DNA of 51,807 nucleotides from Bryobacteraceae bacterium (GTDB lineage: Bacteria > Acidobacteriota > Terriglobia > Bryobacterales > Bryobacteraceae), in the NCBI GenBank assembly GCA_014860455.1, contig JACZJQ010000101.1, positions 1-51,807 of the forward strand. The letters are read 5' to 3'. This document shows, one piece after another, positions 45,401 through 51,807 of this stretch (positions are counted from its first letter, which is position 1; each line of letters opens with the position of its first letter). The notes under the pieces were generated by a model that saw only the letters and a program-made list of their open reading frames with translations, searched no databases and was not told the origin of the DNA. A program made the position numbers and the translations under genes.

Positions 45401-46122
45401 GACCGGAGCGCGGAGGCAGGCGAGAGATCTCGATTGCGGTAGAGGATACGGGGATCGGCATCGCGGATCAACACCGGGAACTGATCTTCGAGGGGTTCCG
45501 GCAGGCTGATGGGTCGATTACCCGGAGGTTTGGCGGTACGGGCCTTGGTCTGGCCATCTCGAAGAAGATCGTCGAGGGGATGGGCGGAAGGATTGAGATG
45601 CGCAGCCAGTTGGGACGCGGCACGAAGTTCACGGTGGTGGTGGCGATGCCGGCGGTGAGGGAACCGGTGCGCGCGGCGGTGCACGTGCCCGCACAGGAGC
45701 CCGAGCCCGGCAGGCTACGGGTTCTGGTGGCGGAAGACAATCTCCTCAACCAGAAGGTGGCGCAGCGTGTGCTGGAGAGGAGAGGCCACGAAGTGGTGCT
45801 GGCCTCGACCGGGCTTCTGGCTCTGGACGCGATGGCGCGGCAGGATTTCGACGTTGTGGTGATGGACCTTCAGATGCCTGAGATGGATGGCATCGAGGCG
45901 ACACGGCGGCTGAGGCGGGACGGAGGGGCGAAGAGCGCGATTCCAATACTGGGATTCACGGCGAGCGCTCTGCCCGAGGACCGGGAGGCCTGTATGGCGG
46001 CTGGTATGGACGGGATGGTAAACAAACCCGTCGAGCCCAAGCTGCTCATCTCAGAGGTCGAGCGGCTTGGGCGATTCAGGAAGAGCCTTGAACTCGGCAG
46101 CAACGAAGGTTCCGCCAAATAG
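42472..46122 (+). CDS. hybrid two-component sensor with propeller, histidine kinase and receiver
   Basis: This 1216-residue sensor starts at 42472 (or 42502), with an N-terminal signal or anchor (LAMMLLAAAGLVQGQ). Residues about 45-660 form two seven-bladed-type propellers with repeats such as WVGTEQGLFRFDG, WVSTYGGL and WVATSTGL. A Y_Y_Y-type domain (about 680-760) follows. The transmembrane helix is at about 764-785. HisKA carries His843 (NMSHEIRTPMN), HATPase has N-box Asn960 and GTGLGLAI, and the receiver has acidic residues Glu1088/Asp1089, Asp1132 as phosphoacceptor and Lys1185. It resembles HTCS sensors of polysaccharide utilisation but ends in a receiver, with no AraC-type output. So it should pass phosphate on to another protein. 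The PP2C gene follows 27 bases later, making one transcript likely. Confidence 0.93.
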   Translation: MEADGFDVSLMRSHVRRPGRGSPRSPGLPGRLAMMLLAAAGLVQGQRAVHDLYGVDRGLTNLSITAWAQDRRGFVWVGTEQGLFRFDGSQFRRYGEEDGLPHELVMGLGVTPEGNIWVSTYGGLVWKKSAKFERPESALLNGPLTAQAVAFREGKVYFATHVGVAYGAWPPGKDGLKLTMLPAPVERRDRLSKAITLGPDGEVWWSCGRGLCRFAGKHLEQFGPAQGVPPDDYYSLVVDRQGKVWARSRGNLLGMEPGREHFALDGNGTVGKTSVGYAQISLDPDGRLLVGSVKGLAIRERGQWRLLNANNGLPVSGVSGAWSDREGALWIGLSGAGLARLPGYGEWTSFAQQDGLDGDIVTGLGQSGDGRIWVATSTGLRTAAGQGGMTKWSQVEVPGMEMISSMVQARDGSLLLTGSSQHVLRLRPETGQWTAYSRVTGSVNGATLDKAGRLWVFTDRGLFRSVGQSTRMERVDEAIPRDGHEKPKTPVFTGVAAGASEDEVWVTTYGGLLHHHNGRWRWLKEADGLRTRVLGMPSLDPAGRLWVGHRDVGGASRVEYRGGSYQVVNIEGAKGSLSDFMYSFHFPPTGGVWSLTSSGVQILKAGRWVRLDRSDGLLWDECSQGAFLRASDGSYWIGTSRGVSRYAPRIEPEPSDPPAATIAEVRWGQSSIEPEGGVRFDVDGRTVQVRFSVLEFRHAARNRFRYRVDGRDWVETSDRSLNLEQLAAGRHRVEVKAGSAEAGWSDGAESLEFEVAPRWYELWWIRLLISLASLAMVIVIWRLRNRRLESARRALERAVEVRTEQLRREKQKVENQHEQIGHLLEQALEASRLKSEFLANMSHEIRTPMNAVLGLMSLTLESSLDDKQREQLEGARSAAVSLLGVLTDILDLSKIEAGRFELYTAPFDLHRLVSSVHSLFTHEAEAKGLELEMHLGLDVPVWVEGDKDRLRQVLVNLMSNALKFTEQGRVSISAHAGPERGGRREISIAVEDTGIGIADQHRELIFEGFRQADGSITRRFGGTGLGLAISKKIVEGMGGRIEMRSQLGRGTKFTVVVAMPAVREPVRAAVHVPAQEPEPGRLRVLVAEDNLLNQKVAQRVLERRGHEVVLASTGLLALDAMARQDFDVVVMDLQMPEMDGIEATRRLRRDGGAKSAIPILGFTASALPEDREACMAAGMDGMVNKPVEPKLLISEVERLGRFRKSLELGSNEGSAK

Positions 46123-46149
46123 GGTCCGCCCGACGCTAAGCTTTGAGTG

Positions 46150-47745
46150 ATGGATCAGCGCCTCGACGCCTCACGATTGGCAAGCCTCCTCGAATCGGCT
46201 AAGGTGCTGGGTTCGTCGCTTGAACTCGAGCAGCAGCTCAACCATCTTCTAAGGACTGTGATGGGGAGGCTTTTGTCCACGCGCGCCGTCATCTCGCTGG
46301 GCGATGAGGGAAGCTATCGCGTTGCAGCGGTGCGCGGAGTCCCAGGTCTGCGCCGGGGCGACGAGTTGAATCCGGACCAGGCGAAGAAATTGGGGCTGAA
46401 CTGTTCGTTCGCCATCGGGGAGGGGGACGCGCCCTGGGGCTATCTGGCGGTGAGCGATCCGGCGGGCCGGGTGAGCGATGAGGCCGAGGGCGAGTTTGTG
46501 CGGGCGCTGGCGGTACTCTCGGCGGCATCGATTTCCAATGCCCGCGCGCACCAGGAGGCTCTGAGGAGCAACCAGGAATTGCGGGCGATGCTCGAGTTGA
46601 GCACGAGCCTGGCTGCGGCGATTGAACCCGAGGAAGTGGCGCGGCTGCTGATGCTGACGCTTGCGGGCAGGTGGGCGGTGCTGAAGCATGGCTTCGTGAC
46701 GTGGAAGGATGGCGTGGCGGCGGTGAGGAGGCTGAAGGGATTGACCCCGCCCACGGATGAGGAGATCCGGGCGGCGATCGAGGGGGCGGAATCGGCCGTG
46801 AGGATGGGCGAGATCATCGTGTTTCCGCTGAGGGTGGGCGAGGCGGCGGTGGGGGCGGCGTTGCTTGGACCGGCGGCGGTGGCTGGCGGGCTGAGCGATG
46901 ACGACCTGGGGTTTGGCTGCGGTCTGGTGGCGCTGGCTGCGGTGGCGCTGGATAAGGCGTGGCGGGTGCAGGACAGTCTTTTCCGACATCGGGTGGAGCG
47001 GGAATTGAGCCTGGCGGCGAGCATTCAACTCGACCTGTTTCCGAAGCGTCTGCCAGAGCTGCGGGCGACTGAGATTTCGGCTCGCAACCGGCCGGCGCGC
47101 GAGGTGGGCGGCGACTACTACGATGTGTTGAGCATGGGCGGCGCGGAGGGCGGCGGGCCCCACCTGCTGGCTGTGGCTGACATTTCGGGCAAGGGCGTGG
47201 GGGCGTCGCTGCTGATGGCGATTATCCAGGCGACGCTGAGGGCGTTACTGTCTGTGGAACAGTCGCTGGATGAGGTTGCCCGGCGGACTTCCGAACTGCT
47301 CTACGCTTCGACGCCGCCTAGCAAGTACGCGACGGCGATCCTGGTGAAATACGACCCGTCGAGCGGGCTGTGCGCCTACATCAATGCCGGACATAACGAG
47401 GGGTTGATCCTGCGGCGGACCGGCGAAATCGAGCGGCTGGGAGCGACCAGCATACCGATGGCGCTGCTGCCGGGCACCTGCTTCCCCGAAAAGACGTTTG
47501 AACTGGCCGAGGGCGATATCCTGCTGCTGTACTCGGACGGGGTGACCGACGCGGTCGATCCGGACGGCGAAGAGTACGGCACCGAGCGGCTGATCGGGAT
47601 GCTCGCCCGGCACGGCGATGCGGGCATGGATTCGCTGATCGACGCGATCTTCCATTCCCTTGATGCGTTCGCCTCAGGCCAGCCGCAACATGATGACATC
47701 ACAATGTTGGCGCTGCGGCGGGACGCGGCGGGTGGCGTAAGATGA
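46150..47745 (+). CDS. PP2C-type serine phosphatase with GAF domain (RsbU/SpoIIE-like)
   Basis: This 531-residue phosphatase starts at ATG 46150; a GTG at 46147 is in frame. A GAF-like sensor fills about residues 15-150, a second one about 150-270, and the C-terminal phosphatase domain about 290-530. Metal-binding residues are intact: REVGGDYYDV, ADISGKGVGASLLM, LLYSDGVTDAV and HDDITMLALRR. Such enzymes dephosphorylate a STAS-domain antagonist. The RsbV-like and RsbW-like genes follow directly, so this is the upstream switch. No sigma factor gene is adjacent. The input may come from the neighbouring hybrid kinase or from a small molecule binding the GAF domains. Confidence 0.9.
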   Translation: MDQRLDASRLASLLESAKVLGSSLELEQQLNHLLRTVMGRLLSTRAVISLGDEGSYRVAAVRGVPGLRRGDELNPDQAKKLGLNCSFAIGEGDAPWGYLAVSDPAGRVSDEAEGEFVRALAVLSAASISNARAHQEALRSNQELRAMLELSTSLAAAIEPEEVARLLMLTLAGRWAVLKHGFVTWKDGVAAVRRLKGLTPPTDEEIRAAIEGAESAVRMGEIIVFPLRVGEAAVGAALLGPAAVAGGLSDDDLGFGCGLVALAAVALDKAWRVQDSLFRHRVERELSLAASIQLDLFPKRLPELRATEISARNRPAREVGGDYYDVLSMGGAEGGGPHLLAVADISGKGVGASLLMAIIQATLRALLSVEQSLDEVARRTSELLYASTPPSKYATAILVKYDPSSGLCAYINAGHNEGLILRRTGEIERLGATSIPMALLPGTCFPEKTFELAEGDILLLYSDGVTDAVDPDGEEYGTERLIGMLARHGDAGMDSLIDAIFHSLDAFASGQPQHDDITMLALRRDAAGGVR

Positions 47746-47774
47746 AGGGCAGAAAGTAAGCAGAGGCATCCAGA

Positions 47775-48152
47775 GTGAGCCAGTCATTTCAAATTGAGTG
47801 CAGCGACCGGGATGGGATCAGGCTTCTGTCGATATCCGGCTACCTTGATGCGCATACGGCGCCGGCGTTTGAACGGGCGATCGAGAACGAACTGCGATCA
47901 GGCAACGTGCGCCTTGTGGTGGACTGCACTGGGCTGACCTACATTTCGTCGGCTGGCCTGGGCGTCTTCATGAGTTATCTGGAGGAGATCCGTGAGAAGG
48001 GCGGCGACATTAAGCTGGCGGCGGTGAAGCCGAAGGTCTACCAGATCTTCGACGTGCTGGGCTTCCCGCAACTGTTCGACATTGTGGACACGGTAGAGGA
48101 CGCTGAAGGACGGTTCGGCCTGCAGGGGGGAGCGCGAGATGGACGCCTTTGA
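47775..48152 (+). CDS. STAS-domain anti-sigma factor antagonist (RsbV/SpoIIAA-like)
   Basis: This 125-residue antagonist starts at GTG 47775. The STAS fold has SISGYLDAHTAPAFE and the phosphoacceptor segment VVDCTGLTYISSAGLGVF; by alignment with SpoIIAA, Ser59 is the switch residue. When unphosphorylated it should bind and inhibit the kinase encoded next. The gene overlaps the kinase gene by 14 bases, so the two are translationally coupled. The upstream phosphatase gene ends 29 bases before. The target sigma factor or other partner is not in the window. Confidence 0.9.
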   Translation: MSQSFQIECSDRDGIRLLSISGYLDAHTAPAFERAIENELRSGNVRLVVDCTGLTYISSAGLGVFMSYLEEIREKGGDIKLAAVKPKVYQIFDVLGFPQLFDIVDTVEDAEGRFGLQGGARDGRL

Positions 48153-48573
48153 ACGCACTTTCGCGCTGCACGTTCCTTCATCGACAGGTAATCTGGCGAT
48201 GATCCGCGATTTTGTGGCCTCGATTGGAGCGAAGGCGGGCTTCGACGACAACGAAGTGGCGAGGATTACGCTGGCGGTGGACGAAGCGTGCGCGAACGTG
48301 ATCGAACACGCATATTCGCTGGACGAGACGCGGCAGGTGACGATCCGGGCGACGTTGGACAGCCAGGATCTTTCGTTTGAGATCGTCGACAACGGGCGGG
48401 GTTTCGAGCCGTCGCAGGTGTCAGAAGACGATGTCGCCGAACTGATCCGCCAGCGCAAGTCAGGGGGGCTGGGGATGCGGCTGATCCGGGCGGTGATGGA
48501 CGACGTGAAATACCAGATCACGCCGGGCGAGAAGAACGAACTGCGGATGGTGAAGCACATCAAACGCGGCTGA
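48139..48573 (+). CDS. anti-sigma serine kinase (RsbW/SpoIIAB-like)
   Basis: This 144-residue GHKL-type kinase has the N-box TLAVDEACANVIEHAY, the G1 motif EIVDNGRGFEP and the G2 region SGGLGMRLIRAVMD. It should phosphorylate the STAS protein encoded just upstream and bind a sigma factor, or act in a non-sigma partner switch. The 14-base overlap ensures balanced synthesis. It is convergent with the glycosyltransferase gene, with a hairpin in the gap. Confidence 0.92.
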   Translation: MDAFERTFALHVPSSTGNLAMIRDFVASIGAKAGFDDNEVARITLAVDEACANVIEHAYSLDETRQVTIRATLDSQDLSFEIVDNGRGFEPSQVSEDDVAELIRQRKSGGLGMRLIRAVMDDVKYQITPGEKNELRMVKHIKRG

Positions 48574-48592
48574 GCGCATCGCGAACGAGACG

Positions 48593-48612
48593 GGTCCGGC
48601 ACGGGGCGGACC
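48593..48612 (+). terminator. weak hairpin between convergent genes
   Basis: A 6-bp stem GGTCCG/CGGACC closes an 8-base loop, 20 bases past the kinase stop. No T-run follows, so termination efficiency is doubtful. Confidence 0.3.
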
Positions 48613-48632
48613 AACCGGGGAAGGCGCTGAAT

Positions 48633-49874
48633 CTACAGCGAAAGGGCCTGGACGGCGGCGTCGAGGAGGCGGGCGTGGTCTTGATACCGGTCGGCGCGCA
48701 ATACCGTGACCGGGCCGGGGCCGTGCGGGGTCCAGCGGGCAAGCATGCGCTCGTTGGCAAAGCCTTTGAAGACGGAAACGACGGGTACGCCCATGGCGGC
48801 GGCGACGTGCTGGCCGGCCGAGTCGTAGCCGAAATAGAGGTTGGAGACGGCGATCATGGCGGCGAAGCTGGCGAACGAGCCGGTATGGATACCGATGCGC
48901 TTGCCCTGTTCGCCGGCGGCTTCGACGGCGGCTCGGACCCGCGCTTCCTCCTCGCTGCCAGGGATGCCGGCGTCGATGAACACCTGGGCGGGCAAGGAAG
49001 CGAGGTGGGCGGCGATTTCGTGTTCGAAGAGATCGTCGATGCGTTTGGAATGGTTGTCGCCGACGCCGAAACTGGCGGTGACGACCGGGGAGGCGCCGAA
49101 TTCGTAGTTAAAACGCGGGTGGAGGTACGGCTCGGCGTCGTTGATGCCGAGGGTTTGTTCGATCCAGCGGCAGGCGAGGACGGGGAGGGGGTCAATCGAG
49201 TCGCCGCCGAAGGCCCGGCTTTGGAAGAGGAAGTGGTTTTCGGCGGGGCAGAGGGGGAGAAGGCCGAGTTGGGAGAGGCGGGAGTCGGGGTCGAGCAGGA
49301 TCGTGCCGGGCTGATCGCAGAGACGCCGCAGCGGCGCGTAGGTCGACAGGCGTTCGGCTAGGGTTGCGGAGCGGCCGTATTCGACGGCGAACATCGTCAG
49401 GCGGGGGTCGCGTTCGAAGAGTTCCCAGGCCTTGCTGGTTCCGGCAAGAATGATCTCGGCGCCGGGGAAGCGGCGTTTGGCGGCGTCGAGGAAGAGGCTG
49501 GTAATGGAGACGTCGGCGCCGAGGGTGACCCTGGACAGGACGACCACCCGCTTCGGTTCGCCCTGGACTGCTCGGACAGTGGAGACTTCGCCGTAGCGGG
49601 ACAGCAGATCTCCGGCGCGCAAGGCAGGCAAGGCGCGGGCGATCACGACGCTGAAGATGGCGGCGTAGTCGGCGGCAAGCTGGGGTTCAAAGAGGTCGGC
49701 GAGGGGCTCGATCAAGCCGGCGAATAGCGCGCGTGCCGCTGAGCGGGCCTGGCGCGGGTCGTCGGAGAGTGCGGCCGAGGCGAGCGAATCGGCGTCGGCC
49801 GGGCTCCAGGGCCGGGCGTTCAGGCAGTCGTCGAGAAGTTTGGCGGCCAGTTCACTAGCCGAGGTATTTGCCAA
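48633..49874 (-). CDS. glycosyltransferase family 9-like (heptosyltransferase-type) protein
   Basis: This 413-residue protein has a C-terminal half (about 250-405) with the GT9 arrangement: an [13 protein letters not shown] motif, [47 protein letters not shown]. The last block is the donor-binding segment. The middle has [35 protein letters not shown], the usual N-terminal Rossmann start. About 120 helical residues before it are unusual. It could add sugars to LPS or another glycan. It overlaps the MTA phosphorylase gene by 20 bases at its start, so they are one transcript. Confidence 0.7.
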   Translation of the reverse strand: MANTSASELAAKLLDDCLNARPWSPADADSLASAALSDDPRQARSAARALFAGLIEPLADLFEPQLAADYAAIFSVVIARALPALRAGDLLSRYGEVSTVRAVQGEPKRVVVLSRVTLGADVSITSLFLDAAKRRFPGAEIILAGTSKAWELFERDPRLTMFAVEYGRSATLAERLSTYAPLRRLCDQPGTILLDPDSRLSQLGLLPLCPAENHFLFQSRAFGGDSIDPLPVLACRWIEQTLGINDAEPYLHPRFNYEFGASPVVTASFGVGDNHSKRIDDLFEHEIAAHLASLPAQVFIDAGIPGSEEEARVRAAVEAAGEQGKRIGIHTGSFASFAAMIAVSNLYFGYDSAGQHVAAAMGVPVVSVFKGFANERMLARWTPHGPGPVTVLRADRYQDHARLLDAAVQALSL

Positions 49875-50718
49875 CGATGAGCTCCAGTTTTTTGCGTGTG
49901 ACGTCCGGGATGGTGGACCGGTCGGTGATCAGGGCGTATTCGAGCGCCCGAGAGCATGGGCATGAGCGTTCGCCCATGCCGAGCAGGCGGACGGCGGCGC
50001 GCACGACCTTTTGCGCGTTTTCGGCGTTATGTGTGAGGTTGCGGATAATGTCGGCGACTGTGACGGCGTCGTGGTCAGGGTGCCAGCAGTCGTAGTCGGT
50101 AACCATGGCGATGGTCGAGTAGCAGATTTCGGCTTCGCGGGCTAATTTGGCTTCCTGGAGGTTGGTCATGCCAATGACGTCCATGCCCCAACTGCGGTAG
50201 AGGTTGGACTCGGCCTTGGTGGAAAACGCCGGACCCTCCATGCAGATATAAGTACCGCCGAGCTTGGCGGGGACTCCGGCTTCGGTGCATGCCTCCTTGA
50301 GCAGGTTGGCGAGCTTGCCGCAAATGGGGTCGCCGAAGCTGACGTGAGCGACGAGGCCTTCGCCGAAGAAGGTGGATTTACGGCCCATGGTGCGGTCAAC
50401 GAACTGGTCCGGGATGACGAAGTCGAGCGGCTTGTGCTCTTCCTTGAGCGAGCCGACGGCGCTGAGCGAGATGATCCATTCGACGCCAAGCTGCTTGAAC
50501 CCGTGGATGTTTGCGCGGAAGTTCAGATCAGAGGGGCTGATGCGGTGGCCACGGCCGTGGCGGGCGAGGAATGCGACGGGTTTGTCTTCCAGGTCGCCGA
50601 CGATGTAGGCGTCAGAGGGGTCGCCGAAAGGGGTTTCCAGACGCACCTCGCGCTGCCCTGTGAATCCGGGCATGGAATAGAGCCCGCTGCCGCCAACGAT
50701 ACCGATTTTCGCTTCCAA
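49855..50718 (-). CDS. mtnP: S-methyl-5'-thioadenosine phosphorylase
   Basis: This 287-residue enzyme starts at TTG 50718, with AAAGGAG eight bases upstream, reading [19 protein letters not shown]. The phosphate- and purine-binding motifs are intact: [44 protein letters not shown], and [23 protein letters not shown]. The length is typical (about 280-290). It splits methylthioadenosine, a by-product of polyamine and other SAM-using reactions, into adenine and methylthioribose-1-phosphate. The long minus-strand frame further upstream is a shadow of the GlcE-like gene. It overlaps the glycosyltransferase gene at its end. Confidence 0.92.
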   Translation of the reverse strand: MEAKIGIVGGSGLYSMPGFTGQREVRLETPFGDPSDAYIVGDLEDKPVAFLARHGRGHRISPSDLNFRANIHGFKQLGVEWIISLSAVGSLKEEHKPLDFVIPDQFVDRTMGRKSTFFGEGLVAHVSFGDPICGKLANLLKEACTEAGVPAKLGGTYICMEGPAFSTKAESNLYRSWGMDVIGMTNLQEAKLAREAEICYSTIAMVTDYDCWHPDHDAVTVADIIRNLTHNAENAQKVVRAAVRLLGMGERSCPCSRALEYALITDRSTIPDVTRKKLELIVGKYLG

Positions 50719-50726
50719 GAGATGCA

Positions 50727-50733
50727 CTCCTTT
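50727..50733 (-). promoter_or_regulatory. AAAGGAG ribosome-binding site deciding the mtnP TTG start
   Basis: AAAGGAG is 8 bases before TTG 50718. A GTG at 50727 overlaps the site, so it is not a likely start. Confidence 0.75.
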
Positions 50734-50862
50734 GCCGGGTTGGGGCGCAGTGATCGGCGCCACTCTCACATGATCGTCGATGGGCGGGGCAGCGCGCCAC
50801 TCAGGGTGTGAGTGGCATCGGCCGGGGGCTGAATCTGACACAATATTGAGATTCGGTTCCTG

Positions 50863-51807
50863 ATGGTGAAAGTAACTCAACCAACGACGCCGGACGAACT
50901 GCGTGAGGCCCTCAGAGAGGCTGCGTCGGCGGGCAGCCGTATCCTGCTGGGTGGCGGTTTCACCAAAGACGCGATGGGCGGGGCGGTGGCCGATGCCGGG
51001 ACCCGGATTTCGACAGCGGGGTTGAAGCGCGTGCTGGCCTATGAGCCAAACGATCTGACGGTATCGGTGGAGGCCGGGCTGCCGTATGCGGAGCTGACGG
51101 CGATGCTCGGGCGCGAGAAGCAGATGATTCCGCTGGATCCGCCGTTGGGCGAGGTGTCGACGGTGGGCGGGGTGGTGGCGGCAAATGTGAGCGGGTCTAG
51201 GCGCAGGCTGTATGGGACGGCGCGGGACCTGGTGATCGGGATGTCGTACTGCACGCTGGAGGGCGATGTCGCCGAGACCGGCGCGCTGGTGGTGAAAAGC
51301 GTGGCGGGCTACGACATACACAAGCTGCTGATCGGGAGCTTCGGGACGCTGGCAGCGATTGCGAGCGTGAATTTCAAAGTGACCCCGGCGCCGGAGGTGA
51401 CGCGAACGTTCGTCTTCAGCTACGGCGCGGCCGAGCAGGCGATGGAGATGCGGGGGCGGATCGCGGGCAGCGTGTTGCAGCCGGCGGCGGTGGATTACCT
51501 GAATCCGGAGGCGGCGTTCAGAGCGGGGCTGAAGGGGCACTTAATTCTGGTGCGGGCGGCAGGGACCGAGAGGTTGCTGGCGCGGTATGCGGCAGAACTC
51601 GCCGGGGCCGAGGTGTATGAAGGAACGCGCGAGGCGGCCGTGTGGGAGGCGATCGGGAGGATGGCGCCGAGGTGGATCAAAGAGGATGGCGGGTTGGCGG
51701 TGGTGAAGCTGGCGCACGGGGCGAAGGCGATCGCGGAGATTGAAGCGGCGGCCGATGGACCGGTATGGTCACAGGCGCTGAACGGGGTGACGCGGGTGGG
51801 GTGCAGG
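50863..51807 (+). CDS. FAD-binding oxidase subunit, GlcE-like (partial at 3' end)
   Basis: The first 315 residues of an FAD-linked oxidase subunit. The FAD_binding_4 domain is visible: [68 protein letters not shown], then [25 protein letters not shown]. The last block is typical of GlcE, the second subunit of glycolate oxidase, which takes electrons from glycolate. It begins at ATG 50863 (the next codon is GTG). Normal GlcE is 350-420 residues, so about 40-100 are cut off by the window edge. It is divergent from mtnP. The glcD and glcF partners may lie beyond the edge. Confidence 0.85.
   Translation, partial: MVKVTQPTTPDELREALREAASAGSRILLGGGFTKDAMGGAVADAGTRISTAGLKRVLAYEPNDLTVSVEAGLPYAELTAMLGREKQMIPLDPPLGEVSTVGGVVAANVSGSRRRLYGTARDLVIGMSYCTLEGDVAETGALVVKSVAGYDIHKLLIGSFGTLAAIASVNFKVTPAPEVTRTFVFSYGAAEQAMEMRGRIAGSVLQPAAVDYLNPEAAFRAGLKGHLILVRAAGTERLLARYAAELAGAEVYEGTREAAVWEAIGRMAPRWIKEDGGLAVVKLAHGAKAIAEIEAAADGPVWSQALNGVTRVGCR

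Noticed and set aside
50719-51540. Extension of the MTA phosphorylase frame upstream of the TTG start
   Set aside because: It lies antisense to the GlcE-like gene and adds a histidine/arginine-rich stretch unlike any phosphorylase. The AAAGGAG site supports TTG 50718.

Overview
This is high-GC bacterial chromosome with dense, short-gapped genes and no insertion sequence, phage, tRNA, rRNA operon or CRISPR array that I can see. The gene set points to Acidobacteriota, most likely the Bryobacterales/Solibacter group. It includes a glycoside hydrolase family 106-like protein, a CE15-type glucuronoyl esterase, an ACS-type MFS importer, a giant propeller hybrid histidine kinase, paired MacB-like permeases, a bd oxidase and secreted proteins of Solibacter type. 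That placement is inference; no marker gene was searched.

Layout. 1-2100: decayed DNA holding one lipoprotein pseudogene (an amber codon just after the signal peptide) and no convincing intact gene. 2197-2500: an orphan Flp-type pilin followed by two strong hairpins. 2521-9805 (minus): LarA-like protein, unknown protein, M28 peptidase, DsbA-like protein, and cydB and cydA. 9865-13813: a probable uronate/plant-polymer module (MFS importer and amidohydrolase in one operon, CE15 esterase divergent). 13827-17298: two MacB/FtsX permeases coupled to a YheT-like hydrolase. 17378-23234: GAF-ANTAR regulator, peptidase-MA/TPR protein, enolase-superfamily enzyme, a 42-residue basic mini-protein and a CPPC thioredoxin-like protein. 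23322-28690: ROK kinase, two exported unknowns, a nitrilase-family enzyme and the MsrQ/MsrP methionine sulfoxide repair pair. 28897-34616: metallophosphatase, GH106-like hydrolase and an amidase with a GatC/AtzG-like mini-subunit. 34631-38038: acyl-CoA dehydrogenase, exported protein and a collagen-like surface protein. 38233-38583: tmRNA. 38652-41917: argF-argH-argR followed by a peroxiredoxin. 42009-48573: small membrane protein, a 1216-residue hybrid kinase and an RsbU/RsbV/RsbW partner-switching set. 48633-51807: glycosyltransferase-9-like protein, MTA phosphorylase and a GlcE-like FAD protein that runs off the window.

The most notable observation is at 38652-39104. A Bcp-type peroxiredoxin has an in-frame TGA exactly where the peroxidatic cysteine codon should be (TPG-stop-T). 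An uninterrupted frame continues on both sides, the protein has no cysteine, and a SECIS-like hairpin with a G-rich apical loop begins right after the TGA. The simplest reading is a selenocysteine peroxiredoxin. It sits 4 nt downstream of argR in an operon that probably has an ARG box, and immediately upstream of tmRNA on the same strand. A plain gene caller would report only a 96-residue fragment here. Two other small genes are easily missed: the GatC/AtzG-like 54-residue protein coupled to the amidase, and the 42-residue basic protein at 21413-21541.
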